Assembly (NCBI RefSeq): GCF_963169125.1
Contig: NC_084798.1
Coordinates: 175,861,980-175,925,979 of the forward strand
DNA: 64,000 nt
Direction of reading: 5' to 3'
Source of the DNA: Humulus lupulus
Lineage: Eukaryota; Streptophyta; Magnoliopsida; Rosales; Cannabaceae
In this document: positions 47,318 through 59,206 of the stretch, piece by piece
How the letters are laid out: each line of letters begins with the position of its first letter
Position numbering within the stretch: the first letter of the stretch is position 1
Made by a program: the position numbers and the translations under genes
The notes under the pieces: model-generated
Told to the model about the DNA's origin: nothing
Seen by the model: only the letters and a program-made list of their open reading frames with translations
Databases searched by the model: none

Positions 47318-48718
47318 ATTTATTTAGTCCCTCAATTTGAGGTTTTTGATAAAGGTAGCTTGAGGGAAGGAAGAAAGTGAATGTCCTAGGGAAATTTCAC
47401 TTTCTATGAATATAGTGTACCTATAATTAAAAAAAATGCCATCTACTATTCACCTTTCAATTTGATGCAAATGATCCCCATCTACCGAAAATACCTCTTA
47501 TTTTCCCCCCCAAAAATTTCACAATAATTTGCAAAGGAATCAACTCGAAATAGACTCATTCTAGCGAAATCCTTGTAAAGACCTCCAAGAAACCATTCAC
47601 GAGGAAAGGTAAGATCTCAAACCCAAATCGGTTTTTGAACATAAATGCATGTTTTCACTGAATTTTTGTATGTGATCTGTGAGTTCGTGGACTAGGTATG
47701 TCAATTTGAGCTTCTGGGTTTTTTTTTCTAGGTTTGCCGAACTTGCTCGATAGGTTTCGATGAAAGCTCGATAAGATGAATACGGTTGGGTTCGATATAA
47801 GCGATAGAGCTTGATAGAAACTCGATAGGGTTCGATAGAAGCTCGATAAGAACACAAAAGGATTGATACATTAGAACTCGATTAGGCTCAACAAGATAAG
47901 ATTGATAGGACTAGATAGGGTTCGATAGAAGCTCGATATGAGCTCGATAAGATGAATATAATTTTTCTCGGTAGGGTCGATATAGTAGGCTTGATAGTTT
48001 CTCCATAGGGTCGATGTAATTGGGCATGCTACTAGCTCGATAAATGCTCGATGGCTCTGTATTAAGGGTGATTATTTTTTACTTGATAGGTTTCTATGGT
48101 TTTTCAATGGTGGCTTAATACGAGCTCGATTGTGGCTCGATAATAGTGTTTAAATTTGTTTTTCTATGAAATTTTTGACATGTTTTTCCTGATTTTGTTT
48201 AATTTTAATAGTTTTCTCACTAATTATTTTCGTGTGTCAAAGCAGATGTTGAAGTTGCTTATTCTGTTTCAAGATCACTTTCCCTACTGAGTGACATATA
48301 GGGGTCATAGTCATTTGGGTACAATTAAAAAAGGTTTGTAAAACTTGGGTTGATAGAAAGGGCGAAGGAGTCCCATTTCAAACAGTTCTTCTTGTCCCTG
48401 GAATTGCAATTCTCTAGAATTTTGTTGCATCAACTATTATTGAGGAAGATAGCAAGTAAAAAAGAAGATAAGCTGTATTTCTTTTTGGCCTCAAAGGCCT
48501 GTAGATTTAGTAGAGGTGAGTTTTCTCTGGCGACGAGGTTGAATTTCAGTTCTTGACCGTTAGAGGCAGAGTTGGAGGATCGTCTGACCAGTCGACGCTT
48601 GATAAATAAGTATTTTAATGATACTGAGAACGTAAAACCATCTTAGCTGGAGAATGCTTTCAACACTTGCCAAGTTGTTGAAGATGTGTAGAAGTTGGGC
48701 CTATGTTTCTTGGTTGAG
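47318..48718 (+). mobile_element. Mutator-like element fragment with a DUF1985-like coding piece
   Basis: The frame 48350-48556 encodes FFLSLELQFSRILLHQLLLRKI, then KLYFFLASKACRFSRGEFSLATRLNF. This matches the pattern of DUF1985, a domain found with Ulp1-like proteases in plant Mutator-type elements. Upstream (47750-48145) are many degenerate copies of gctcgata and gggttcgataga, then T-rich DNA. A left boundary near 47318 is guessed from the tttagtccctcaatttgagg start. The element is cut at 48718 by the LTR of element L, so the rest would be beyond the window. Confidence 0.55.
47750..48145. repeat. Degenerate short repeats of GCTCGATA/TTCGATAG
   Basis: More than 15 copies of gctcgata, ttcgatag or close variants occur at irregular 10-30 bp spacing. 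The minus-strand frame 47857-47597, rich in YRAS/YRVS, follows these repeats and is not regarded as a gene. Confidence 0.7.
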
Positions 48719-51153
48719 TGTAACGTCCCAAATTCCCTAATATGACTTAGTGCCAGGGGGCCAGGAGGGCAATAATAAGTTTAATGTGTTATTATGTGAT
48801 TATATGCATGATTATGTGAGTTATATTATTATATGGTTGTATATGCGTGCATGTGGGCCCGTTTCTTATAAGAAGAGAATTTTTATAATTTTGGCCCGTT
48901 GAGGGCATATTTGTATATTTATTATGTGCATATATGTGATATATGTGTGGGACCACATTATTATGTGGATATATTTGGGTTACTCGGCATGAGACGATCC
49001 TAGGAAGCAAGTTAGCAGTTTAGTCATAACGGGGTCAAATACCGGGCTCGGGGTGAGCCTAGGGGTAATTTGGTACTTAGTACATTACTGGGATTGAGCG
49101 GGAAATGAGAAATTATTCGGTAATTATTTGAGGATATTGGGAGTGATGGGAATTTTGACACGTTAATTATGATTAACGGGACAACTGGATAATGACATGT
49201 TTGCCCTTGGGGCATTAAAGGGCCTAGGCTTGGTTTAGGGGTATAATGGTCATTTCCTAGCCAAAGGGAGGATTTATAGAGAACCTAGTAGAATGAAACA
49301 CTCAAACTCTCAGCTCCCTCTTCTCTACTTCGATCATTCTCTCCCTCTATCTCTTTCTTAGTTTGATTTTGGGGCAAGGCTGGAGAATTCAAGCTTGAAG
49401 TTCTAAAGCATGGGGTTTGCGGTTTAATTGTTGCAGCTAAGAGGCTTCAATTCATAGCTGAGGTAAGGGGTTTATAAACTCTGTTTTTGTTAGTTTTCTC
49501 TATGGTTTTGGCTGTTATTAAGCTTGAGAGTTTTAAGTTGTGAATTGGGTTTTTGGTAGTGTTTTGAGTGTGTTAAAGCCTAGGTCTTGTTGCTGGGATT
49601 GAGGTGTGATGTTTGGGACTATTTAGCTTTGATTTGGTTGAGTTTGGGCTGATGAGAGAACATGGATGCTGGGTTTGCAGGGGCACGCCGCGGCCGTGTT
49701 CTTGGGCGCCGCGGCCCATGCGAGCCCCAGAGCCTAGGTGAGGCTCTGTCTTGATGTCGTGCTGCGACCCTCATGGGAAAGTCGCGGCCCTCCTGGTCCT
49801 TTTTGGCAAGCCTAGGTTTTAATGACGTGTTTTCAAACCTTAAGGCTTGGGATCGAATCTACTATTCGGTTTGGTAGAATTCGAGGTCCCGAAGTCTAGG
49901 ACTTGGTCTGGAAGCCTTTAATTGCTCATTATTGACGAGATTTTTATATTTGAATATGACTAGTTACCGCTAAGGGCTCAAGATCAGGATTGTGCTCGAG
50001 GGTCGTTCTTAATTTATTTTACACTCGAACATGAGGTAAGAAAACTGCACCCATTATGTGGCATACATGATTAGGCTTGACGTGAATGCTGAATATGGTT
50101 TTGATTGGGCATTGGCCCCTGTAAATGCGCATGATTATGATTATGCCTGTGATTATTGATGAAGCATGTTGAGTGCTCTATATATGGATATTTGTGATAT
50201 GATAAATGCTTGTTTCCATTATATACTTGAGAAAAGCATTGACTTATCATTCAAGGAAGGCAATAGCGCTGAGCGCTGGTCGTAAAGCATTGACTTATCA
50301 GTCAAGGGCGGCATTAGCGTGTCGAGTGATGGTCAATATGATTAGATCTAATCAGGAGAGCATTACACGGCCGTTCAACCCAATGGTCTTAGAAAACCAA
50401 AGCGTTTGACTAGCTCTATGGGTAGTTACTCAGAGCTAGGGCAAAGGGCCGAGGGTGACTTTATGGTCACATAACTAGGGAAAAAGGCCTTAGGTTGACT
50501 CTATGGTCATCTATTTAGGGAAAAGGGCCCCATGATGACTCTACGGTCATCTAGTCAGGGCAAAAGGGCCCCAGGTTGACTCTATGGTCATCTGATTAGG
50601 GCTGCGAGCCCCAGAATGATTATATAATCATTTATTGGTACTTGTATGCATGCATGAGTAGGTTATTACTGCTGGGCATGCTAGATATACATATGAATCT
50701 GTATATATTGTTCATGCACTTGTATTAAGTATTCTTGCTGTGCCTTGGCTCACGGGTGCTATGTGGTGCATGTAAAGGAAAAGAAAAGCTGGAGCAGTCA
50801 TGAGTTGGAAAGCTTAGGTGGCAACGTGTACATATGCGGCCGCTTGACCTCCACGGCCAAGGTTTCTCGGAGGAACTAGGGTTTAACCCTATTTTTCTGC
50901 TTAGGTCGGCGAATTGTAACTTTTGAGTTGTAATGACCATTTTGAAATTGTAAACAATTTTGTAAACATTTACTATGGGATCCCATGTACAATTTAATGT
51001 TTTTAATGAAATATCCATTCCTTTTGACTGAGATTTTAACCCTGGCCCATTAATCACATTTAGATGCAAATTTATGGCCTAATGACTCGTTTATCCAGTT
51101 AAACACTATTTAAAACACACAGAGAAATGGTCTTGGCTAACCAGGGCGTTACA
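48719..51153 (+). repeat. 5' LTR of long-LTR gypsy element L (2435 bp)
   Basis: It starts TGTAACGTCCCA and ends GGGCGTTACA; the first and last 7 bases are inverted repeats. It is followed 3 bp later by an initiator-Met-type primer site. Around 50230-50620 it carries about five imperfect repeats of a unit with agggcaaaggg-cc, gactctatggtca and catctag. Length and primer suggest a Tekay/Del-like chromovirus, but no coding part is in the window. Confidence 0.8.
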
Positions 51154-51270
51154 ACTTGGTATTAGAGCGTGCCAATGTTAAGGGTTCCTAAAGACAGGTT
51201 GGCCATGTACACTCGCCACTAAAGACAAGCTCGACTCAGGATTCTGTAACTATTTATGTGGTTATGTGCT
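51154..51270 (+). other. Primer-binding site and leader of element L (left part)
   Basis: tggtattagagcgtg at 51157-51171 matches the initiator-Met primer site (tggtatcagagc) at 11 of 12 positions. The leader then runs to 51270, where element C is inserted; it continues at 63855. Confidence 0.8.
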
Positions 51271-52069
51271 TGTTACACCCAGATTTCGAGCCTTGAGAGT
51301 TGTGATCTCGAAAGATGGATTCGTCAGGTATGGGCTCGCAATATCTAGAAATACGTGTCCGCAACCTAGGTACCGGACCTATAAAGCAGGTGGCAACCTC
51401 AAAGATGGTAGCCTCGAAATCCTCACAAGCTTGAAAGACAGACATCGAAGTACGTCTATTCTCGGATGACCTCAGATCAGGGGTTCCGAGCCTGACATAA
51501 GTATGAGCTCGAAGCCACATGATCTCGGGGAAAATACCACAACTCGAAAGTCATTAAGAGACCTGGGTTGGCACGGCACTGACGATGTAGATTGATAACT
51601 TTGAATATCTTAATGAGTCATTTTGGAGAGACGCAATCTACATTTATTGTTGTAACTTCCCTATATAATAAAGGGGTATTTATTATTCAGTTATACGCCC
51701 CCTGGTCTTCAGGGGACGTTTCCGTGTATATAGGAAATAATGCATTTAATATCATTATTTCAATTAATTTATAAAATATCTTCCCGAAATGTGTGGGAAT
51801 GAATTCTGCAACCATCTCTATAAATAGAGAAGGAATCACCACTTGTAGAGGACCGAAATTTTGTGATCTTGAGAGAAACTTTGGAGAATTCATTCTTGAA
51901 GAATTTCCAGAAATCATCTTAAGTTCTAATAACAAAGGCTCGTGGACTAAGCAGAGTTAACTGCTGAACCACGTAAAAAATCCTGTTTGTCTTATTGTAT
52001 TTTGCTGGCCATAACTATTTATTGTGTTTCGTGCTCTTTATTCACTGTTGACGAAAAACGGCGTCAACA
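51271..52069 (+). repeat. 5' LTR of element C (799 bp)
   Basis: TGTTACACCC start and GCGTCAACA end. A TATA box ctctataaataga lies near 51817. An inverted pair around gttgacg/cgtcaac closes the right end. Minus-strand frames across it are chance. Confidence 0.93.
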
Positions 52070-52091
52070 GTTTGGTGCTTTCATTGAGAGC
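52070..52091 (+). other. Primer-binding site of element C
   Basis: gtttggtgctttcattgaga follows the LTR at once. It is the same as in element B, although their LTRs are quite different, so the priming tRNA is shared. Confidence 0.7.
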
Positions 52092-52118
52092 CTTAAGCAT
52101 TTAGTCCTTGAACAAGTT

Positions 52119-54260
52119 ATGGCTGCTAACGATCAAAACATTCTTGAAGAAAACTTTCCGAGACGCCCTGGGAAACAGCCAATGGTAAACCCAGACGTTG
52201 AAGAGAGAAGCGAGTCCTCTGATTCTCGGGGACCACCCACCTCCAAGGGATGAGGATATGTATTACAATCCTGAGCGGTACGTTCCCATTGTGGAACTTG
52301 AAAACCGGCAGCTGAAACAGCAGTTAGCAGAAGCCAACAAACGGAATAAGGAGTTGGCTAGGATAGCCACAGAGGCGCAGGCGGCTCAGTCCCCGCCTCC
52401 GCGTGAAAACCAAGCCCCTCCTCCAGAGGGATGTGCATGTTCCTCCCCGCAGGCCTCGTGGGTGTCCACGAAAAAATGCTGCCACAAGAAGGCCAGAAAA
52501 ACCTCCGGCACCAGCAGAGCCATCCGCTCCCTCGAGACCCCAGAGAAGTACCCGAGCTAGGACCTCGGTTAATCCACCTGCGGAGGTACCAGCGGGAACT
52601 GAGAACAACCGAGCCCCTACAGAGGCTCGGACTCAAGTCCCTGGAAGTACACAGAATGCAACCAACCCATCTCGGGAAATCTCCGGACCGTCCAGGCCAC
52701 GAAATGGGTGGTAGCCACCGTCGCCCATACAATTCCCTCCTTCGCCTATAAGATATCCCTCACCTCCTCGCAGGAATGCTCGACCAGTTTGAGATGATGA
52801 GGAAAGACGTGCGGGAAGGAGACAAGGGAACAGGGAAGCTTTCCGGGAGTGGAGAGGCGCCCTATCTGAAAAAAGTCAAACGTCTCGGTCTCGCACTGCA
52901 GAAACGAGGCGGCATGAAAAAGACTCATCTCGAAATAATCATGCGACGAGTCTTACTAGTGACGACTCTGGAGATACCAGATCAGTCAGCATGCATGATC
53001 GAGGTCGAAAGAATACTGGGAGCCGCAGGAATCGTTCTGACCTGCGGGAACACTTGAATCAGAATCGGGGTAATGTTAACCTGACAAACCCGGACCTGAG
53101 GGATCGCTTAAATACGCGTAAAGACCCCCTGCGGAGGCGCGAACCTGGAATTGTGATCGACGACAACCAATTTCAGGCAATACCCCTCGCAGACCCGGTC
53201 CAAGAAAGAATTGATCAGTTAGAAAAGGCCTTCAGGTTCTTGAAAAATGAGCAAGGTCAGGGTCGATATGAAGATTCTGACGAGGAGCTTGAACCGTTTG
53301 CTTCCCATATTTCCAACACTCCATTTCCCCAAGGATTTCAGATCCCTCATGTCTCAACGTTTGAGGGAAAGTCTGACCCGTACAGCCATTTGAGTACATT
53401 CAATACCATAATGAGAGCAAGTAACGTGGGTTACGAACTCAGATGCATGTTATTTCCAGCATCACTGACAGGACCAGCCAAAAGCTGGTTCGAAAAATAT
53501 AGAAGACACTCAATAACTTCTTGGGATCAGCTGTCTAAAGCCTTCAAGAAGCAGTTCAGAGCCATGATGGGGGTTAGACCTGAGGCATCAAATCTGACTA
53601 ATGTTCGGCAGCAACCAGGTGAGACATTGAAAAGTTACCTTACAAGGTTTAACTTGAAAGTTGCCCGAGCTCGAAATGTGGATGACAGCGGTCATCTAAT
53701 GGCTGTCCAAGCTGGAGTAATGCCAGGAAGTGCTCTCTGGGATGACATGTAGAGAAAACCGGTGAGGTCCCTAACCGAGTTTAACAAACGAGCACAGAGG
53801 TTTGTCAATGTAGAGGAAGCGAGGTCGACACTTAATGTGACTTCCCAGCCCATAACTACAACGATAAACGTAAACTCTGCCTCAACTTCGACGGACCCAC
53901 CAGCTTCAAAGCCTGCTGCGGAAAACCCTTCCAAGAGAAAAAAGAACGAAGGGAGTAACCCCGAGGCCGAGGGAGGAAAGAAAAAGAAGGGGGGGAGATA
54001 TTTCTCCGTGTACAGAGTGTACACCGAGCTCAACGAGTCTCGGGAGAACATATACCTGGCTAATGAAAACCAGGTCCCCTTCAGGCGTCCAGACCCAATG
54101 AGAAGTCAGAAGTCCAAGAGGGACTCCAGCAAATATTGCCGATTTCACAGAGACACCGGGCATACTACTGATGAATGTTGACAGATGAAAGATGAGATCG
54201 AAGGATTGATCTCGAGAGGTTATTTCAGACAATATGTCAAAAACCAGAATACTAATTAGG
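52119..54260 (+). pseudogene. Gag of element C
   Basis: ATG at 52119 opens MAANDQNILEENF. A frame change near 52240 moves the reading to RDEDMYYNPERYVPIVELENRQLKQQL, a short coiled coil, followed by a Pro-rich stretch with further frame changes between 52420 and 52990. The gag core is the open stretch 52991-53752 (TFEGKSDPYSHLSTF, SWFEKYRRHSITSWDQLSKAF, QPGETLKSYLTRFN). TAG at 53750-53752 interrupts DDM-RKP. The last part (53762-54181) is Lys-rich and ends with a C-X2-H-X4-H-X4-C knuckle (CRFHRDTGHTTDEC) just before a TGA. Two more stops follow before protease. It would package the element's RNA if intact. Confidence 0.85.
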
Positions 54261-55003
54261 CGTCTACGAGCCAGAGGGCAGCCGCGCCACAGCCTGCACA
54301 AAACAACAATTCCCGGGTTAGGGAAGAAGATAGGCCCCCTCCAATTGATGGAGAAGATGTGATAACCATCTCGGGAGGGCCTTATCCCGCGGGCATGGGC
54401 ATAAATGCCCAAAAAAGATATGTGAATGAGCTAAAAACTGGGGACGGGTCTCCTTATGAACCCGAACCTAGAGCTCCAAAAAATCAAAAGATTGAATCCC
54501 AGCCAATAACCTTCACTGAGGACGACGCATCCCATGTTCAGTTTCCTCACCATGATCCACTGGTCATCACTCCCCAGCTCGCAAATAAGAGAGTTCACCG
54601 GGTTCTCATAGACAATGGGAGCTCGGTTAACATTCTTTATAAAGCCACCTTGGAGAAAATGGGACTCACTCTTCACGACCTGAAAGTATGTGCAACAACA
54701 CTGTACGACTTTTCAGGAGAAGGGACAGCTTGCATGAGATCCATCGAACTCCCCGTAACCTTGGGAGAATACCCAGTCTCAACAACCAAGATGATGGAGC
54801 TTGTAGTAGTAGACCTACCTTCGGCTTACAACGTGCTGCTCGGAAGACCTACCCTAGTTGGGCTGGGGGCAGTCTCATCTGTAAGGCATCTAGCTGTTAA
54901 GTTCCTGACCCCTAGTGTCATCGGGACATTGAAGGGAGATCAGTTGGCTGGAAGGGAATGCTACAGCATTTCCTTAAGAGGAAAGAAACAGACGAGCGCA
55001 TAG
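54261..55003 (+). pseudogene. Aspartic protease region of element C
   Basis: One open stretch from about 54261 to 55003. The catalytic motif at about 54608-54625 reads IDNGSSVNILY, with Asn where DTGS or DSGS is usual; the catalytic Asp is kept. The flap region and LLGRPTL (near 54838) fit a retropepsin fold. It ends at a TAG; two further stops at about 55118 and 55184 lie between it and reverse transcriptase. In active elements the protease would be part of one polyprotein with gag and pol. Confidence 0.85.
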
Positions 55004-55039
55004 GCACTCGTCATTGTTTAGAATAAAGATGGGACGGTC

Positions 55040-58000
55040 TTGGAGATTGATGAAGAAATCGATCCGAGGGTTGAGGAGAAAGTTGATCTCGAACCGTTAG
55101 AAGAGCTCGAAGAGATCTAGCTCGAAGAGTCCGATCCCTCGAAAAAGGTAAAGGTTGGAAAACACCTCCAGGAAGAAACCAAATAGCAACTAATTTGCTT
55201 TTTGAAGAGAAACCAGGATGTCTTCGCATGGTCACATTCGGACATGGTAGGAATAATTCCGAACATAGCGAGCCACGCGCTAAATATTGATAAAAGCTTC
55301 CCTCCAAAGCAACAAAAGCGAAGACAACTGGATGACAACAGGAAGAAGGCACTGAAGGAGGAGGTCGGCAAGTTAAAAGCAAACCGGTTCATTAGGGATG
55401 CTTTTTACCCTGACTGGGTAGCCAATCCGGTGTTGGTCCCAAAACCTAATGGGATGTGGTGAACCTGTATTGACTATTCAAACCTCAACAAAGCTTGCCC
55501 GAAGGACTGTTTTCCTTTACCGAGAATTGACCAGCTCATGGATGCCACGGCGGGGCATGGACTGATGTCGTTCATGGATGCCTATTCTAGATATAACCAG
55601 ATTCCCATGCATGCCCCCGACCAGGAACATACGAGCTCCATAACGGACAAGGGGCTATACTGTTATAATGTCATGCCATTCGGGCTCAAAAATGCTGGGG
55701 CCACATACCAGCGGCTCGTAAATATGATGTTTTCGGAGCAAATAGGGAACAACATGGAAGTTTATGTTGATGACATGCTAGTCAAGTCTCAACTTAACGA
55801 TAACCATGTTGACGACCTCAAAGAGTGCTTTGGCGTGCTCCGGAAGTATAACATGAAACTAAATCCTCAGAAGTGCTCCTTCGGGGTATCATCAGGAAAA
55901 TTCCTGGGCTTTATTGTAAACGCTCGTGGAATAGAAGCCAACCCAGACAAGATCCAGGCCCTGATCGACATGCCCTCATCTCGAAGACACAAAGATGTCC
56001 AAAGTTTGACCGGCAGGATGGCAGTGCTAAGTAGGTTTATTTCGAAATCTACAGACCGTTGTCTTCCGTTTTTCAACCTTTTGAGGGGAGGCAAGAAATT
56101 TGAATGGACAAAAGAGTGCGAGTTGGCCTTCCATGAGCTTAAAAAGCACCTCGCAGAGCCCCCCATCTTATCAAAACCTATTACGGGAGAAGTACTGTAC
56201 TTATATCTTTCCACTACCGAACACGCAATAAGTGCAGTACTCGTGCGAGAAGAAGAAAAGATACAGAGGCCCGTCTATTACATCAGCAAAAGATTACTGG
56301 GGGCAGAGTTGAGATACCCCTTGATGGAGAAGCTGGCTCTCAGCTTAATTCATTTATCTCGTAAACTTCAACCCTACTTTCAGGCGCACCCCATCCATGT
56401 GTTAACTGATCAACCACTTAGGCAAGTCTTGTCTAAACTGGAGGCTTTAGGTTGACTTCTTAAATGGGCGGTTGAACTCAAACAATTCGAGATCACCTAC
56501 CACCCAAGGATGACCATTAGGGCACAGGCATTGGCATATTTTACAGTGGAATGTACTGGCATGACCAACAATGAAGTTATAACCCCGGCCCACGAGCTGT
56601 GGAAACTTTACGTCGATGGGTCTTCTAATGAAAATGGATCGGGGGCAGGGGTCATTTTGATTACTTCCGCAGGGAGCGGATTTCATTCTGCCTTAAGATT
56701 CAACTTCAATGCGTCAAATAACGAGGCCGAATACGAGGCTTTACTGGCGGGACTTCATATAGCCAAAGAGCTCAAAGCTAAAGCAATACATTGCTACAGC
56801 GACTCCCAGCTTGTGGTTAACCAAATCTTGGGAGAATACCAAGCTTGTGGCACAAAAATGGCAGCTTACTTAGAGAAGGCAAAATCCGCATTGGAACATT
56901 TCGAGTTTTATGCAATCGAACAGGTTCCCTGAGAGAAAAACTCAAATGCAGATGCCTTAGCTCGGTTCGCTACTTCCGCCGAGAATGATGAGCTAAATGT
57001 TGTGCCAATAGAACACCTCTCGGCACCTAGCATTAACGAGCCGAAGGAGGAAGACGTGTGTATGATTGAGTCCGAGCCTACCTGGATGACCCCGATAGTC
57101 AAATATCTCGAGACCGGAATCCTTCCAAAAGATCGGAACCAGGCTCAAAAGTTAATGTATCAACTTCCCCGTTACACCATTTTGGACGGAAAGCTGTATA
57201 GAAGGGGATATTCCATGCCATTACTTCGGTGTGTGACTCCACCCGAAGCCAAGAAGATCATTGAAGAAATTCATGAAGGGTTCTATGGAGACCATACCGG
57301 GGAGCATAGCCTGTCCAAGAAAATCATACGCCAAGGTTATTTCTGGCCTACCATTAAATCGGATTCTTTCGAGTACGTAAAGAAATGCGATAAATGCTAG
57401 AGGTTCGCCACGATTCCTCGAGCTCCACCATCCGAGCTAACCATGATGACTTCCCCATGGCCCTTTGTGGTATGGGGAATTGACCTCATAGGCTCTCTCC
57501 CAACTGGCAAGGGCGGTGTGAGGTATGCTGTAGTCGCCGTAGATTACTTCACAAAGTGGATAGAGATTGAACCGTTAGCAACAATAACTTCCAAAAAGGT
57601 CCTTGACTTCGTGGTAAAGAACATTGTATGCCGATATGGGATGCCGAGGAAAATTGTATCCGACAACGGAACCCAGTTCAATAGCAACTTGTTCACCAAC
57701 TTTTACGAGAAGAATTGAATAATAAAGAGTTTTTCGTCAGTAGCTCATCCTCAGGCGAATGGCCAGGTCGAAGTTGTAAACAAAACTCTCAAGAGTTCGC
57801 TAAAGAAAAAGTTGGAGGAAGCAAAGGGACGATGGCCCGAAGAATTTCCCCAAGTCCTATGGGGATATAGGACTACAACTCGAACATCAACGGGACATAC
57901 CCCGTTCTCTCTGGCATACGGTTGCGAAGCTATGTTGCCGATCGAGGTCGAAATCCCTACAATTTGAACCCACATTTATGACCAAAGCTCGAACCACACT

Positions 58001-58318
58001 CAGCTCGAAGAAACCTTAGACTTGATCGAAGAAAGAAGAAACAAAGCTCAGCTGAGGAACGCTGCCTACCAGCAACGAGCTACCAGGTACTTCAACAAGA
58101 GGGTTCGAGATCGAAAGTTTAGTGTGGGAGATTTGGTGCTAAGGCGTGTATTTTTGGCAACGCAAGATCCAGCAGCTGGCGTGCTCGGGCCAAATTGGGA
58201 AGGACCCTACCAGATAAAGTCAGCCATCCGACCCAGTGTCTACAAGCTAGCGAGATTGGATGGGAGCCTAGTACCGCGAGAATGGAATGGCGAACACCTA
58301 AGACCCTACTATCAGTAG
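55040..58318 (+). pseudogene. Pol of element C: RT, two RNases H and full-length integrase
   Basis: Reverse transcriptase runs from about 55200 (NQDVFAWSHSDM) through DWVANPVLVPKPNG, FMDAYSRYNQIPM and an intact YVDD at 55763-55774. RNase H one runs to about 56450. The second RNase H lies at about 56590-56900 (LYVDGSSNENGSGAGVILIT, SDSQLVVNQILG). The integrase HHCC finger is at 57270-57400. Catalytic Asp residues are in WGIDLIG (about 57483) and VSDNGTQF (about 57660), and Glu at 57770-57772 (NGQVEVVN). The C-terminal LGPNWEGPYQI and WNGEHLRPYY close it at 58318. Stops at 55462, 56453, 56930, 57399, 57716 and 57964 interrupt. It is the most complete pol here, showing what A and B have lost. 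Confidence 0.9.
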
Positions 58319-59206
58319 TGTAGGAAGGATGTTGCCTGTAACCATGCTTGTTTATCTGTACTATTTTGTCTACTTTTGGATTTCATCAAATAGAGATTTA
58401 TTTCGCTCAATATGTTATGTTTTTCTTTATTTTTGCAATCTCTCTTAATTTACTAACCTATGATCACACTCATAGGATATTAAGGGGGCATCATTGGTAT
58501 ATATACCATCAGCTTGACAAATAAAATAACATACACGAAATGCATGCAAGCGTTTGGAGATAACCAAATGCGCTAGTTGGGATGGTTTGGATATAACCAA
58601 GCTGTAAAAAACGTACAAGTGTTTGGATGTTACCAAAAGCGCGAGCTAAGTAAATTTGGATATAACCAAATTATTAAAAACATATAAGTGTATGGATTAC
58701 AAACCAATCACGACCTTAAAAGGTTTGGAGCAAACCAGCTAAAACTAATCGGCGATAAGTTGGAACATAAACCTACTTCGAGTTAAGTCGAGATCGAGGC
58801 TGGAGTATCTTATAAAAAATGGTTTCAAACTCATAACCTTGGAGGGCTAACCGAGGACGAGAAAAAGTAACTAAAAAATGAGATATAACTAAACCGTTCG
58901 TATTACATACCATACAAGTACTTTCGAAGTTCATGGTTAAAGTAATATCTGATCTTGACGAATAACGAGATCGAAAGTGGGTAATTCGAGCAAACTGTGC
59001 ATGAAGGAATTGAACCTCGAGCCTAAACCCAGACTATGCTTGTGCGAATAAATAAACATACACGATTCTTTAATATAAAATGTGCAAAATATTTCAAACC
59101 AAGAAATGAAAAGCATGAGTATTAAAAGAAAAAGAAATTTTATTAGCCCTACGGGCATAAAAAAAAACAATTACAAAAATGAAGGGACGCAGCCTCGAGG
59201 TGAGGT
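58319..59206 (+). other. 3' UTR of element C with short tandem repeats
   Basis: Non-coding. Between about 58550 and 58700 there are three imperfect units of about 70 bp, each with gtttgga-ataaccaaa and a gtacaagtg block. This is the counterpart of the 115-bp array of element A (which also has aaccaagtg) and the 89-bp array of B. No gene is seen. Confidence 0.6.

Noticed and set aside
47597..47857. Tyr/Arg/Ser-rich minus-strand protein
   Set aside because: It follows the GCTCGATA repeats and overlaps non-coding MULE sequence.
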